A stretch of DNA of 18,654 nt from DASUFI01 sp036274635 (GTDB lineage Bacteria; Planctomycetota; B15-G4), in assembly GCA_036274635.1 (NCBI GenBank), contig DASUFI010000210.1, positions 1-18,654 of the forward strand. Reading direction: 5' to 3'. Both the position numbers and the translations under genes were made by a program. Positions 1 to 7,581 of this stretch are shown piece by piece. How positions within the stretch are numbered: position 1 is the stretch's first letter; every line of letters begins with the position of its first letter. Below the pieces are notes generated by a model that made no database searches, was not told the DNA's origin, and saw only the letters and a program-made list of their open reading frames with translations.

Positions 1-600
1 GTGCAGCTCCTGCACCGCCGGGACGCTGGGCCGCTCGAGCTGCTCGCACAGCTCGGACCAGTCGAGCAGGGCGTAGTCGCGCAGCAGGATCGCGTCCCTG
101 TGAGCAGCATCGAGTTCCGCGACGCACGCGTCGTAGGCCGCGCGCAGCGCGGCGCGGCCGACGTGCTCGGCGGGCGTGGCGGCAGGAGCCGGCGGGCGCG
201 GGGCCGTGGCCTCGCTCGACGCCGTGTCGCGGTCCGCGGGCCCCTGGCGCCGCTCGTCGCGACGCGCGGCGTCCAGACGGTCGGAGGCGTCCAGCACCTG
301 GTTCTCGGCGAGGCGCGCCAGCCAGCGGATGATGCTGCCGTGGCTGCGCGGCTCGAGGCCCGCGACCTCGGACTGCGCGGCCGCCGCCGTGGCCTGCACG
401 AGGTCGAGCGCATCGAGCACGCCGCGGAACTCCGCGCCCACGCGGATGCTCACGATGCGCCGCACGCGGTCCTGATACCGGCCCACGAGCTCGCACAAGC
501 CGGCGTTGTCGCCGGCCTGGCCGCGGCGCGCGAGGTCGACCGACTCGGCCAGGGCCGGCGGCGGGTCCAGGACCTGGGTCTCGGAGCTGGTATCAGGCAT
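1..600 (-). CDS. ECF-type RNA polymerase sigma factor, C-terminus missing at window edge
   Basis: The ATG is at 600-598 and the frame stays open for exactly 200 codons to base 1, so the last part of region 4 lies outside. Residues about 23-110 look like sigma region 2: a charged helix, then RYQDRVRRIV, a DLVQ motif at 66-69, and IIRWLARLAENQVLD at 90-104. An Ala/Pro-rich linker (about 115-147) follows. Region 4 begins near 149 with LDAAHRDAILLRDY and WSELCEQLERPSVPAVQELH. The LRDY...W...L.RPS..A..ELH pattern is, from memory, typical of ECF factors in Planctomycetota, where they often control kinase or envelope genes. It would bind core RNA polymerase and a dedicated promoter. No Shine-Dalgarno sequence precedes the ATG, and no anti-sigma gene is visible in the window. 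It diverges from the exchanger fragment at 700. The family call is firm; the regulon is unknown. Confidence 0.85.
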   Translation of the reverse strand, partial: MPDTSSETQVLDPPPALAESVDLARRGQAGDNAGLCELVGRYQDRVRRIVSIRVGAEFRGVLDALDLVQATAAAAQSEVAGLEPRSHGSIIRWLARLAENQVLDASDRLDAARRDERRQGPADRDTASSEATAPRPPAPAATPAEHVGRAALRAAYDACVAELDAAHRDAILLRDYALLDWSELCEQLERPSVPAVQELH

Positions 601-684
601 GGCTACGGCGATCCGGCGCTCGTCGCGGGCCGATCGCTGCGTCCGGCCTCGCTCGCCCGCTACGATGCAGTCCTTCTTCGTCGC

Positions 685-690
685 AAGAGG
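685..690 (+). promoter_or_regulatory. Ribosome binding site AAGAGG for the TTG start at 700
   Basis: AAGAGG ends nine bases before TTG at 700-702, and the protein that follows begins like a Ca2+/H+ exchanger. No ATG gives that N-terminus, so this site decides the TTG start. A TACGAT box at 661-666 could be the -10 element, but I see no convincing -35. Confidence 0.5.
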
Positions 691-699
691 CCCAGCATC

Positions 700-927
700 T
701 TGAACCCGTTGCTGCACGAGATCCGCCACAGGCCCATGCTGTGGCTGCTGGCCTTCGTGCCGGCTGTGCTCCTGGCCGTGCACGCGGCGCCCGAGCGGCC
801 TACGCTGCTCTTCCTGCTGTCGCTCCTGGCCAGCGTGCCGCTGGCGGGCCTGCTGAGCCATGCGACCGAGTCGGTGGCGTCGCGCACCGGCGACACGGTC
901 GGCGGCCTGCTCAACGCCACGCTGGGC
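700..927 (+). pseudogene. 5' fragment of a Ca2+/H+ (calcium/cation) exchanger, CaxA type
   Basis: From TTG 700 the frame encodes 76 residues: a short N-terminal amphipathic stretch, two hydrophobic segments (about 13-26 and 32-48), then LLSHATESVASRTGDTVGGL and LNATLG. In the family this signature leads into a conserved N-A-x-E-L segment lining the ion path. Here the similarity stops at codon 76, and the frame then runs through antisense-like sequence of a sulfatase. Full-length exchangers are about 350-400 residues with about ten or eleven membrane helices, so roughly four fifths of the gene is missing. The fragment cannot transport ions as it stands. It has an intact ribosome binding site, which suggests recent truncation or an assembly join. 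The identity rests on the SHATE...G.T.GGLLNAT signature and is fairly secure. Confidence 0.75.
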
Positions 928-1789
928 GAGCACGAAGGTGATCCGGCCGCCGTGGGAGGCCTTCGCCCCGGCCAATGCCGATCCGGTCAACAACGTGACC
1001 TGGGAGCTGTACGACCTGAGCAAGGACTTCAGCCAGGCCCACGACGTCGCGGCGCAGAATCCCGCGAAGGTGGAGGAGCTGAAGAAGGTCTTCATGGAGG
1101 AGGCCCGCAAGTACGACGTGCTGCCGCTGGACGCCTCGGTGGCGGCGCGCATCGTGTCGCCGCGTCCCAACATCACCGCCGGCCGCACCGAGTTCACGTA
1201 CACCAAGCCGATGACGGGCACGCCGCAGGGCGACTCGCCCACGATCCTCGACAGCTCCTACACCATCACCGCGGACATCGAGGTGCCGGCGGGCGGCGCG
1301 GAGGGCATGATCCTCACCTCCGGCGGGCGCTTCGCGGGCTACGGCTTCTACCTGCTCGAGGGCAAGCCCGTGTTCCTGTGGAACCTCATCGACCTCGAGC
1401 GCATCCGCTGGGAGGGCTCCGAGGCGCTGTCGCCCGGGGAGCACACGGTCGAGTTCGACTTCAAGTACGAGGGCCTGGGCCTGGGGACGCTGGCCTTCAA
1501 CGACATGAGCGGCCTGGGGCGCCCCGGCACCGGCACGCTCAAGGTGGATGGCAAGGAGGTGGACAGCAAGACCATGCCGAAGACGCTGCCCATGATCCTG
1601 CAGTGGGACGAGGCCTTCGACATCGGCTCGGACACGCTCACGGGCGTGAACGACGAGGACTACCAGCCGCCCTTCCCGCTCACCGCGAAGCTGATCAAGC
1701 TGACGCTGAAGGTCGACCGGCCGCAGCTGTCCAAGGAGGACATCCAGAAGCTCGAGGCGGCGCAGCGCGACAACAAGGCCAGCCAGTAG
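923..1789 (+). pseudogene. 3' fragment of an arylsulfatase (C-terminal domain only)
   Basis: Similarity begins at about 923 (W-A-S-T-K-V-I-R-P-P-W) and continues to the TAG at 1787-1789, about 285 codons. WELYDLSKDFSQAHDVA and EEARKYDVLPLD are the hallmark end of the sulfatase alpha/beta domain in large AslA-type arylsulfatases. A beta-rich C-terminal domain follows (GGRFAGYGFYLLEGKPVF, then VEFDFKYEGLGLG). The catalytic N-terminal part, about 500 residues including the C-x-P-x-R formylglycine site, is absent. The reading frame differs from that of the exchanger fragment, so no fusion protein can be made. No ribosome binding site precedes any internal start. The frame itself has no stops or shifts, so loss of the 5' part appears recent, or is artefactual. 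It converges with the halogenase-like gene with 18 bases between the stops. Confidence 0.8.
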
Positions 1790-1807
1790 CCGGCGGCACG
1801 CGCGGCC

Positions 1808-3208
1808 TCAGGCGAGGTCGCGCATCCAGCGCTCGGTCGTCTCGACGCTGTCCAGCTCGGAGTTCCACAGCGGCGCGCGCTCGGGGTGGAAGCGCGAGCC
1901 GATGGGCACGGAGAGCAGGTCGGCCTCGTCGTAGTTGCGCTCGCGCTTGAGCGCCTTGCGGCAGGAGGCCAGCGCCTCGTCGCGCCCCTTGTGCCGCATG
2001 CCGCCGAAGATGCGGCCGGCGAACACGTCGATCATCGCCTCGCGGAAGCTGCGCGCGTTGACCAGCACGGTGAAGGCCAGCGGGTTCTCCCAGAACATGT
2101 CGATGACGTCTTCCAGGATGTCGACGCCGTGCTCGATGTGGAGCATGTAGTCGCGGAAGAGGGGATCGCCGGCGTCGCGGCCCTGGCCCGCGAGGTACCG
2201 GGCGGTGACGTCCGCCGCGAGGCCGGCCTCCACGATGGCGATGTACAGGCCGAAGGAGAAGATCGGGTCGATGAAGCGGTGCGCGTCGCCGAGGCAGATG
2301 TAGCCGCGCCCCGCGAAGTTGCGCACCTGGAAGGAGAAGTTCGGGATCACGTGCCCGGGCTCGACGAGCCGCGGCTCCGGGATGCGCGCCGACAGGCCCG
2401 GGCTCAGCTCGCGCAGCTCGCGCAGGATGAAGTCCTCCTTCGATTCCCTCGAGTCGATGAGGTATTGCGAGGGGATCACGATGCCGATGCTCGTGATCTG
2501 GTCGTCGATGGGGATCGCCCAGGCCCAATGGTACTTGTGCTTGTAGTGGATGTGCGTGTTGCCGGGGTGGCGGATGCGGTCCGAGCCGTCATTGCGGATG
2601 TAGTTGTCCACCTGCGAGAAGACGGCCACCTGCTTGTCGTAGGCGCCGAGATACTTCGGGCCCGTCACCTTGTGCGCCGAGAGGAAGCCGGCCTGCCCGC
2701 TGCAGTCCAGCGTCATGTCCGCCTCCACCTGGAGGCGCGAGCCGTCGGGCAGCTCGATCTCCGCGCCGCGCACGATGCTGCCGTCGTCGCTGCGCAGCGG
2801 CGCGACCGCGCGGCCGCACAGCACCTCGGCACCACGGCTCGTCGCCTCGTCCAGCAGCATCTGGTCGAAGGTGCTGCGGCGCACCTGGTAGGTGGGCTGC
2901 TCCTGGAGCGTGCCGTCCTCGAGCCGAGCCATGACCGGCACCCACCACTCGCTGCCCTTGCGGGTGCCCTGCACGACGACGCCGTACTTGGTCTGGTGGC
3001 CGGCGGCCCGGATCCGGTCCGCGAAGCCGAGCTCGCGCAGGATGCGTCCGCACTCGCCGGTCATCGACTCGCCGATGTGGTAGCGCGGGAAGCGCTCGCG
3101 CTCGACGATGAGCGGACGGATGCCCTTGGCCAGCAGGCGGATCGCCGCCGTGGAACCGGCGGGACCGCCGCCGACGATGAGCACGTCGACGTGCCGTTGG
3201 GGGGTCAC
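1808..3208 (-). CDS. FAD-dependent oxidoreductase, flavin-dependent halogenase-like
   Basis: This 466-residue protein starts at GTG 3208. The N-terminal GGGPAGST (13-20) is the FAD-binding Rossmann motif. RYHIGESM (42-49) is the flavin-contact motif shared by halogenases and geranylgeranyl-reductase-like enzymes. K74 in TKYG lies where phenol/pyrrole-type flavin halogenases carry the catalytic lysine that handles HOCl. WAWAIP (228-233) fits the W-x-W-x-I-P signature of flavin-dependent halogenases, and GDAHRFIDPIFSFG (308-321) is the second FAD motif. The C-terminal about 100 residues have no recognisable motif. The enzyme would need a flavin reductase and a substrate, probably aromatic; neither a reductase nor a polyketide or peptide synthase is nearby. 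Halogenation itself is inferred, because W-x-W-x-I-P also occurs in non-halogenating relatives. No Shine-Dalgarno sequence precedes the GTG, but a -10-like TATCCT lies seven bases upstream. Confidence 0.8.
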   Translation of the reverse strand: MTPQRHVDVLIVGGGPAGSTAAIRLLAKGIRPLIVERERFPRYHIGESMTGECGRILRELGFADRIRAAGHQTKYGVVVQGTRKGSEWWVPVMARLEDGTLQEQPTYQVRRSTFDQMLLDEATSRGAEVLCGRAVAPLRSDDGSIVRGAEIELPDGSRLQVEADMTLDCSGQAGFLSAHKVTGPKYLGAYDKQVAVFSQVDNYIRNDGSDRIRHPGNTHIHYKHKYHWAWAIPIDDQITSIGIVIPSQYLIDSRESKEDFILRELRELSPGLSARIPEPRLVEPGHVIPNFSFQVRNFAGRGYICLGDAHRFIDPIFSFGLYIAIVEAGLAADVTARYLAGQGRDAGDPLFRDYMLHIEHGVDILEDVIDMFWENPLAFTVLVNARSFREAMIDVFAGRIFGGMRHKGRDEALASCRKALKRERNYDEADLLSVPIGSRFHPERAPLWNSELDSVETTERWMRDLA

Positions 3209-3215
3209 GGAAGTG

Positions 3216-3221
3216 AGGATA
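3216..3221 (-). promoter_or_regulatory. Candidate -10 box TATCCT close to the halogenase-like start
   Basis: Read on the minus strand, TATCCT is followed by seven bases and then the GTG start at 3208, with no ribosome binding site. I find no good -35 at 16-19 bases. The geometry would give an almost leaderless transcript. Confidence 0.4.
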
Positions 3222-3490
3222 GAGCGCCCACCACGACATGGTGGAGCGGCCGATCCAGAATGCCAACTCTGCGTGGCGGCGATCGGGCCATCCGGTGTCG
3301 TCGGCGCGAGCGGAACGCGGTTTTGCCTTTTTCACGCTGCACGGCCGCGGCGCGCTGCGGACGCCCCGCAGGCCGTGTGTCGGCGCCGGGCACAGACGTG
3401 TCGCTCGGCCTTCGCGGTCCGTCGGAGCCCCAGCGTGTGCGGCCCGCAGCGCACAGACAGGACACGAGGGACTGGTCGGCTCGTGGCGAC
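3222..3490. other. Intergenic stretch without a recognisable gene
   Basis: Two short open frames cross it, but both encode Arg/Pro-rich composition typical of non-coding frames in GC-rich DNA. A pyrimidine run (ttttgcctttttc, near 3322) is the lowest-GC patch in the area; I find no stem preceding it that would make it a terminator. I see no RNA gene or repeat array. Confidence 0.4.
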
Positions 3491-3853
3491 TCAGGCCGGA
3501 CCGGTCTCCACGACCGGCCCGGTCTCCTTGAGCTCGCGCGTCAGGAAGAAGTTCAGCATGGTGCGGATCACGGCGATGGCGCCGAGCTTGCCGATGCGGT
3601 CCCAGCTGGGCGCGAAGGCCGAGCCGAGGATGTCCGCCGCCAGCTGGAACTCCAGCGCCAGGATGAGGAAGCGCGCGAGCTGCAGGCGCACGGCGCCGAA
3701 GTCGCCCGGGAGCCGTCGGACGACTCCGCCGAGCAGCGCGAGCACGGCCCGCAACACGCCCACGGCGAGCACCGCAGCGCCGGTGAGCTCCACGCCCAGG
3801 CGCACCCACTCGATGGCGGCCAGCAGCGCCGACTCCATGCCTTCCGGTGTCAT
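3491..3853 (-). CDS. DUF1622 family small membrane protein
   Basis: A 120-residue protein starts at ATG 3853, with GGAG about seven bases upstream. Hydrophobic segments lie at about 18-42 and 76-96. The family hallmark is LARFLILALEFQLAADILGS (about 79-98), followed by AIAVIRTMLNFFLTREL. Members are small inner-membrane proteins of unknown biochemical role, often found beside transport or stress genes; I assign no function. It is transcribed in the same direction as the halogenase-like gene 280 bases downstream, but the gap makes a shared operon uncertain. It diverges from the spermidine-synthase-like gene. The short C-terminal tail after TREL is ETGPVVETGPA, poor in hydrophobic residues. The family call is confident from the LEFQLAADI and AVIRT signatures. 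Confidence 0.85.
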   Translation of the reverse strand: MTPEGMESALLAAIEWVRLGVELTGAAVLAVGVLRAVLALLGGVVRRLPGDFGAVRLQLARFLILALEFQLAADILGSAFAPSWDRIGKLGAIAVIRTMLNFFLTRELKETGPVVETGPA

Positions 3854-3951
3854 CGCCGAGCTCCGCGTGGTTCGTTTCCCGCCGCACGGTCGAGGAAGGG
3901 GGCCTGCGATTCAAGCCGGCGCTGGCCGGGCGGTGCGCGGAGCCCCAGGCG

Positions 3952-3980
3952 TCGACCGCCCCGCCCGCGCCTGCGATACT
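3952..3980 (+). promoter_or_regulatory. Candidate sigma-70-like promoter for the spermidine-synthase-like gene
   Basis: TCGACC (3952-3957) and GATACT (3975-3980) are separated by 17 bases and resemble -35 and -10 hexamers at four positions each. A start near 3987 would leave a leader of about 63 bases before GTG 4050, which is preceded by GGAGA at 4040-4044. Confidence 0.4.
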
Positions 3981-4049
3981 GAGACGACCGGGCCCCGGGA
4001 CAGGGGGACGGGCCCGCGATGCGCGCGGGAAGGCCTCGCGGAGACGGAC

Positions 4050-6440
4050 GTGTCTGCAAGCGCCGACGACCGGCCTGCCCTCGCCGGGCTGTTCGTGATC
4101 TCCGTCGCGATCCTCGCCCTGGAGATCCTGCAGATCCGGATCCTCTCGGTGCAGATGTGGTACCACCACGCCTACGTGGTGGTGACGCTCACGCTGCTGG
4201 GCTTCGCCGCCGCGGGCATGGCGGTCACGCTGCGGCCGTCCCTGGCGCGCGGCGCCGTCCGCCAGCGGCTGGCCGCGCTCAGCACGCTCTTCGGCGTCTC
4301 GGTCATCGTGGCGCACCTCGTGCTCTCGCTGGCCGCAGACCGCCTCAAGCCGCTGTCCGCTGAAGGCGTCTTCGGCCCGCTGCTCCTCTTCTACTCGGTC
4401 ATGGTGCTGCCCTGGTTCTTCGGCGGGCTGGTCGTGGCCATCGCGCTCACGGCCGCGGAGCGCATCTACAAGCGCTACTTCGTCAACCTGCTGGGGAGCG
4501 CGCTGGGGGCCTGGCTGTTCATCGCGGCCATCACCCCGCTGGGCGGCGAGCGCCTGCTGGTGCTGTGCGCCGCGCTCGGGCCCGTGGCCGCGCTGTGCTT
4601 CCTCGGCCGCCAGCGCGGACTTGTGCTGCGCGGCACGGCGCTGGTGGCGCTGGCGGCCGCCGTGCCCCTCGGGCTGAACGCGGCGACGTGGCTCGAAGTG
4701 AAGATCGGCAACGGCAAGCTGCGCGACACCCAGCTCGCGCGCGTGGACCGGCGCTGGACGCCCCTGTCCTGCCTCGACCTCTTCGTCCAGGGCGGGAACA
4801 GCAAGACGCTCGCGATCCTGCAGGACGGCGGCGCGGGGACGATCATGTACTCGGACCGCTACTGGGAGCCGAAGAACCTGCTCAGCCCCCAGACCGTCGC
4901 CTACGTGCCGGCCGTGCGGAGGATGCGCGAGGGCGAGCCGGCGCCGCGGGTGGCGGCCATCGGCATCGGCGGCGGCGCGGACCTGCGCGTGGCCCACGAC
5001 TTCGGCGCGCAGAGCGTGCTGGGCATCGAGATCAACCAGCAGATGGTGCAGCTGACCCGCGACGACTACGCGGACTTCAACGGCGGCATCTGCCGTCTGC
5101 CCGGCGTGCAGCTCGTCATGGGCGAGGGACGCAGCACGCTGCGCCGGCTGGACGACACCTTCGACGTCATCGAGATCTCGGGCGCCGACACCTACACCTC
5201 GCCCAACTCGGGCACCTTCGTGCTCTCCGAGTCGTACCTGTACACCACCGAGGCCATGCGGGACTTCCTCGGCCACCTCAGCGGGCAGGGCGTGCTCGGC
5301 ATCATGCGCTTCAGCGACGATCCGCCCTGGGAGATGCTGAGGCTCTTCGCCACCGGCCTCGCGGTGCTGCGCGAGCGCGGCGTGGAGCAGCCCTCCTTGC
5401 ACGTCGTCGCGCTGAAGACGCAGTACTCGGGCACGTGCGTGTTCTCGCTCGAGCCCTTCGACCCGCGGGACATCGCCTTCTACAGGCGCGCGGACGATCC
5501 GGCGAGCGAGAGCCACAACGTGTACTTCGTGCCGGGCCAGGAGGCCACGCGGCCCAACGACTTCACCGCGCTGGCGGGCGCGATCGACTCCGGCACCGAG
5601 GCGGACTTCTACCGGCAGTTCCCGGTGGACATCCGGCCCGTGTCCGACGACGCGCCCTTCTTCTACAACTTCCACCACGTCGCCGGATCGTGGGAGGAGC
5701 CGCCCTCGAGCTTCTCGCGCGAGTTCGACCTGCAGTTCCCGGTGGCGCCCAAGGTGCTGACCGAGCTGCTGCTGCAGGTCTCGATGCTGGTCGGCATCCT
5801 GGTGCTGCTGCCGCTCATCATGCTGCAGCGCGACGGGCTGCGGACGCGGCACGCGGGACGCCACCTCACCTTCTTCGCCTGCTCGGGCATGGCCTTCTTC
5901 TTCCTCGAGATCAGCACCATCCAGCGCCTGGCGCTCTTCCTCGGTCACCCCGTGTACTCCACGACGGTGGTGGTCTTCTCCTTCCTCTTCTTCGCGGGGC
6001 TCGGCAGCCTCTGGGCCGGACGCTACGCGGCGGGGCCGACGCGCGCGGTCCGCGTCTCGGCCGCGCTGCTGGTCGCCATCATCCTGCTCTTCAACCTGGC
6101 CGCGCAGCCGGTGCTGGACGGCTGCCTGCAGCTCGAGCTGCCCTGGCGCATCCTCATCGCCGTGGGCCTCATGGCGCCCATGAACGTCTTCATGGGCATG
6201 CCCTTCCCGCTGGCCCTGGGACGGTTGAAGCGCCTGCAGCCCGAGCTCGTGCCGTGGGCGCTCGGCGTCGGCGGCGGCGCGGGAGTGCTCGGGACCGTGC
6301 TCAGCGTGATGATCGCCATGGAGTTCGGCTTCACCGCGGTCAGCTTCGTCTCCGCGGGCCTGTACCTGGTGGCCTTGCTCGCCGCGACGACCGGGCCGCT
6401 GTCCGCGGAGCCGGCGGAGGCACCGGTCGCGACGAGCTGA
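4050..6440 (+). CDS. Membrane-embedded spermidine-synthase-like protein (fused TM-methyltransferase fold-TM)
   Basis: The product is 796 residues from GTG 4050. The start was chosen because the first membrane helix begins at about residue 11 (LAGLFVISVAILALEILQIR) and GGAGA sits upstream. The N-terminal about 220 residues contain roughly six or seven helices. The middle carries a SAM-binding-type fold: AAIGIGGGAD (302-311), GIEIN (about 323-327), a GEGRSTL stretch (about 357) where spermidine synthases have G-D-G-R, and FDVIEIS (about 369). The last about 220 residues are again helices. Fused spermidine-synthase-like proteins are common in Planctomycetota, Acidobacteria and Deltaproteobacteria, but their reaction is largely unproven. 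Motif I and the acidic residue support nucleoside binding; replacement of the D in G-D-G-R by E is noteworthy. No polyamine biosynthesis gene lies nearby, so a polyamine role is not supported by context. Confidence 0.8.
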   Translation: MSASADDRPALAGLFVISVAILALEILQIRILSVQMWYHHAYVVVTLTLLGFAAAGMAVTLRPSLARGAVRQRLAALSTLFGVSVIVAHLVLSLAADRLKPLSAEGVFGPLLLFYSVMVLPWFFGGLVVAIALTAAERIYKRYFVNLLGSALGAWLFIAAITPLGGERLLVLCAALGPVAALCFLGRQRGLVLRGTALVALAAAVPLGLNAATWLEVKIGNGKLRDTQLARVDRRWTPLSCLDLFVQGGNSKTLAILQDGGAGTIMYSDRYWEPKNLLSPQTVAYVPAVRRMREGEPAPRVAAIGIGGGADLRVAHDFGAQSVLGIEINQQMVQLTRDDYADFNGGICRLPGVQLVMGEGRSTLRRLDDTFDVIEISGADTYTSPNSGTFVLSESYLYTTEAMRDFLGHLSGQGVLGIMRFSDDPPWEMLRLFATGLAVLRERGVEQPSLHVVALKTQYSGTCVFSLEPFDPRDIAFYRRADDPASESHNVYFVPGQEATRPNDFTALAGAIDSGTEADFYRQFPVDIRPVSDDAPFFYNFHHVAGSWEEPPSSFSREFDLQFPVAPKVLTELLLQVSMLVGILVLLPLIMLQRDGLRTRHAGRHLTFFACSGMAFFFLEISTIQRLALFLGHPVYSTTVVVFSFLFFAGLGSLWAGRYAAGPTRAVRVSAALLVAIILLFNLAAQPVLDGCLQLELPWRILIAVGLMAPMNVFMGMPFPLALGRLKRLQPELVPWALGVGGGAGVLGTVLSVMIAMEFGFTAVSFVSAGLYLVALLAATTGPLSAEPAEAPVATS

Positions 6441-6462
6441 GCGGCCGTCGAGCCGCGGCGCA

Positions 6463-6706
6463 CGTCCGGCGCAAGGGGTGCAGCAGGGCATGGGCAGCAA
6501 CAGCAAGCTGCACGTACAGTTCGCGACGCGCCCCTGGCTGGGCCTCGGCTGCAACGGCGAGACCTTCGCCGACCTCGGCTAGCAGGAGCAGCACGCCCAG
6601 CAGCTCCTCTCGCAGGTCGAGCCACACCAGCGTCGACGCACAGGGCTGCATGGAAGGCGCGGTGGAGAGCGGCGAGCGGGCGGCGGCGGAGGTGCTGGCT
6701 GCCTGA
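6463..6706 (+). pseudogene. Remnant of a flavin monoamine oxidase family gene
   Basis: Two pieces in different frames match the C-terminal part of flavin amine oxidases. The first, in the frame of ATG 6490, reads AQGVQQGMGSNSKLHVQF, then RPWLGLGCNGETFADLG, and meets a TAG at 6580. It resembles the G-M-G-(T/S)-N-S-K-L-x-x-Q-F and G-C-N-G-E-T-x-x-D-x-G region. QQLLSQVEP follows in the same frame. The second piece, after about 6622 and in another frame, reads HTSVDAQGCMEGAVESGERA and AAEVLAA, ending at TGA 6704-6706. This is the conserved FAD-binding end (G-E-H-T-S-x-x-x-Q-G-Y-M-E-G-A). Segments between these pieces and about 300 residues upstream are missing. The gene is decayed and not functional. 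It fills almost all of the gap between its two neighbours. Confidence 0.75.
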
Positions 6707-6746
6707 CGTGACGTTCCTGCGCGTGCGGCGGCGCGCGCGGGCAGCC

Positions 6747-7475
6747 TCAGCCGACGAAGCGCTTGCGGCAGATGGTCTTGAACATGCGCCAGGCGGTGCG
6801 CGCGACCTGGGGGAAGGTGCGGCTGTGCTTGGACACGCCGCCGAGGCGCTCGCCGTAGTGCACGGGGATCTCGATCACGCGCATCCCCTGGCGGTAGGCC
6901 TCGCAGATCATCTCGGGCGAGAAGGACGGGCCCGTCTCGCGCGTGCCGGGCGCCATGGCCGCCCAGGCGTCGCTCCACAGCGCGCGATAGCTGCAGCCCA
7001 CGTCGGTCAGGCGCGGCTCGTGCGGGCGCAGCCAGAACAGCTCGAGCAGCTTGGCCATGGCCACGTTGCCCCAGCGCAGCGCGAAATCCATGTTCGCGCC
7101 CTGCTGCACGAGCTGCTTGGTCGTGCGCGTGCCCAGCACCATGTTGCAGTCGGGCAGGTAGTGCAGCAGCTTGGGCAGGTCGCTGGCGCGGAAGCTGCCG
7201 TCGGCCTCGGTGACGACCAGGATCGAGCGTCCGTCGGCCGACGCCCCGTGCGTGAGGCCCGCGCGCAGCGCCGCGCCGTAGCCCTGGGCCGTCTCGCGCA
7301 GCACCTCGGCGCCGGCGGCGGCCGCCACCTCACCGCTGCGGTCGCGGCTGTTGTTGTCGACCACCAGCACGCGGTCCACGTGCTCCTCCGTGCGGAAGGC
7401 GGCCACCACGGCGCCGATGGTCGACTCCTCGTTGTAGCAGGGGATGACGACGATGACCGGATGACCTCGGAACAT
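6747..7475 (-). CDS. Family 2 glycosyltransferase, polyprenyl-phosphate-sugar synthase-like
   Basis: This is a 242-residue protein from ATG 7475. VIVVIPCYNEESTIG (7-21) and VLVVDNNSRDRS (36-47) are the nucleotide-sugar-binding start of GT2 enzymes (GT-A fold). TEADGSF (about 89-95) occupies the metal-binding D-x-D region and MVLGTR (112-117) follows. RLTDVGCSYRA and IEIPVHYGERLGGVSKH continue the pattern seen in dolichol-phosphate mannose synthase relatives. No membrane helix is present at either end, unlike the DPM1-plus-GtrA forms, so it is probably a peripheral cytoplasmic enzyme. Its likely role is sugar transfer from a nucleotide donor to a polyprenyl phosphate, but the sugar is unknown. 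GGGGAG lies three bases before the ATG. It is divergently arranged with the DprE-like pair, which also would act on a polyprenyl-linked sugar, so a shared envelope pathway is plausible. Confidence 0.85.
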   Translation of the reverse strand: MFRGHPVIVVIPCYNEESTIGAVVAAFRTEEHVDRVLVVDNNSRDRSGEVAAAAGAEVLRETAQGYGAALRAGLTHGASADGRSILVVTEADGSFRASDLPKLLHYLPDCNMVLGTRTTKQLVQQGANMDFALRWGNVAMAKLLELFWLRPHEPRLTDVGCSYRALWSDAWAAMAPGTRETGPSFSPEMICEAYRQGMRVIEIPVHYGERLGGVSKHSRTFPQVARTAWRMFKTICRKRFVG

Positions 7476-7517
7476 GGACTCCCCAGTCGACCGGGCCGCT
7501 GGATCGGTCGCGCCGCC

Positions 7518-7545
7518 ATGATAGTGGGCGTGCCGCGCTGCTCAA
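7518..7545 (-). promoter_or_regulatory. Candidate promoter for the glycosyltransferase
   Basis: On the minus strand TTGAGC (7545-7540) and TATCAT (7523-7518) are 16 bases apart. A start near 7511 would give a leader of about 36 bases containing GGGGAG ahead of ATG 7475. Confidence 0.5.
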
Positions 7546-7581
7546 GCGCGGCGAGCCGCGCACGGCGCGCAGGTCGGCCGC

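Noticed and set aside
1..1950. A 649-codon open frame on the plus strand covering the left end
   Set aside because: It is antisense to the ECF sigma gene, includes the exchanger fragment only by chance, and then runs in the wrong frame through the sulfatase remnant. Its Arg/Gly/Ala-rich composition is that of a shadow frame in GC-rich DNA.
3322..3337. T-rich run as a possible intrinsic terminator
   Set aside because: I could not find a convincing GC-rich stem directly before it on either strand, and no plus-strand gene ends nearby.
3238..3531. A short plus-strand frame (97 codons) in the gap after the halogenase-like gene
   Set aside because: It has no ribosome binding site, an Arg/Pro-rich composition and overlaps the end of the DUF1622 gene.
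1886..3982. A 698-codon open frame on the plus strand
   Set aside because: It is antisense to the halogenase-like gene, whose FAD motifs are unambiguous on the minus strand.
4050..6440. Calling the gene speE (spermidine synthase) outright
   Set aside because: The membrane domains, the G-E-G-R change and the absence of polyamine genes make the substrate uncertain.
2589..6554. A 1,321-codon open frame on the minus strand
   Set aside because: It is antisense to the spermidine-synthase-like gene, with composition rich in His, Gln, Arg and Glu and no recognisable motif. The plus-strand gene has clear membrane helices and SAM motifs.
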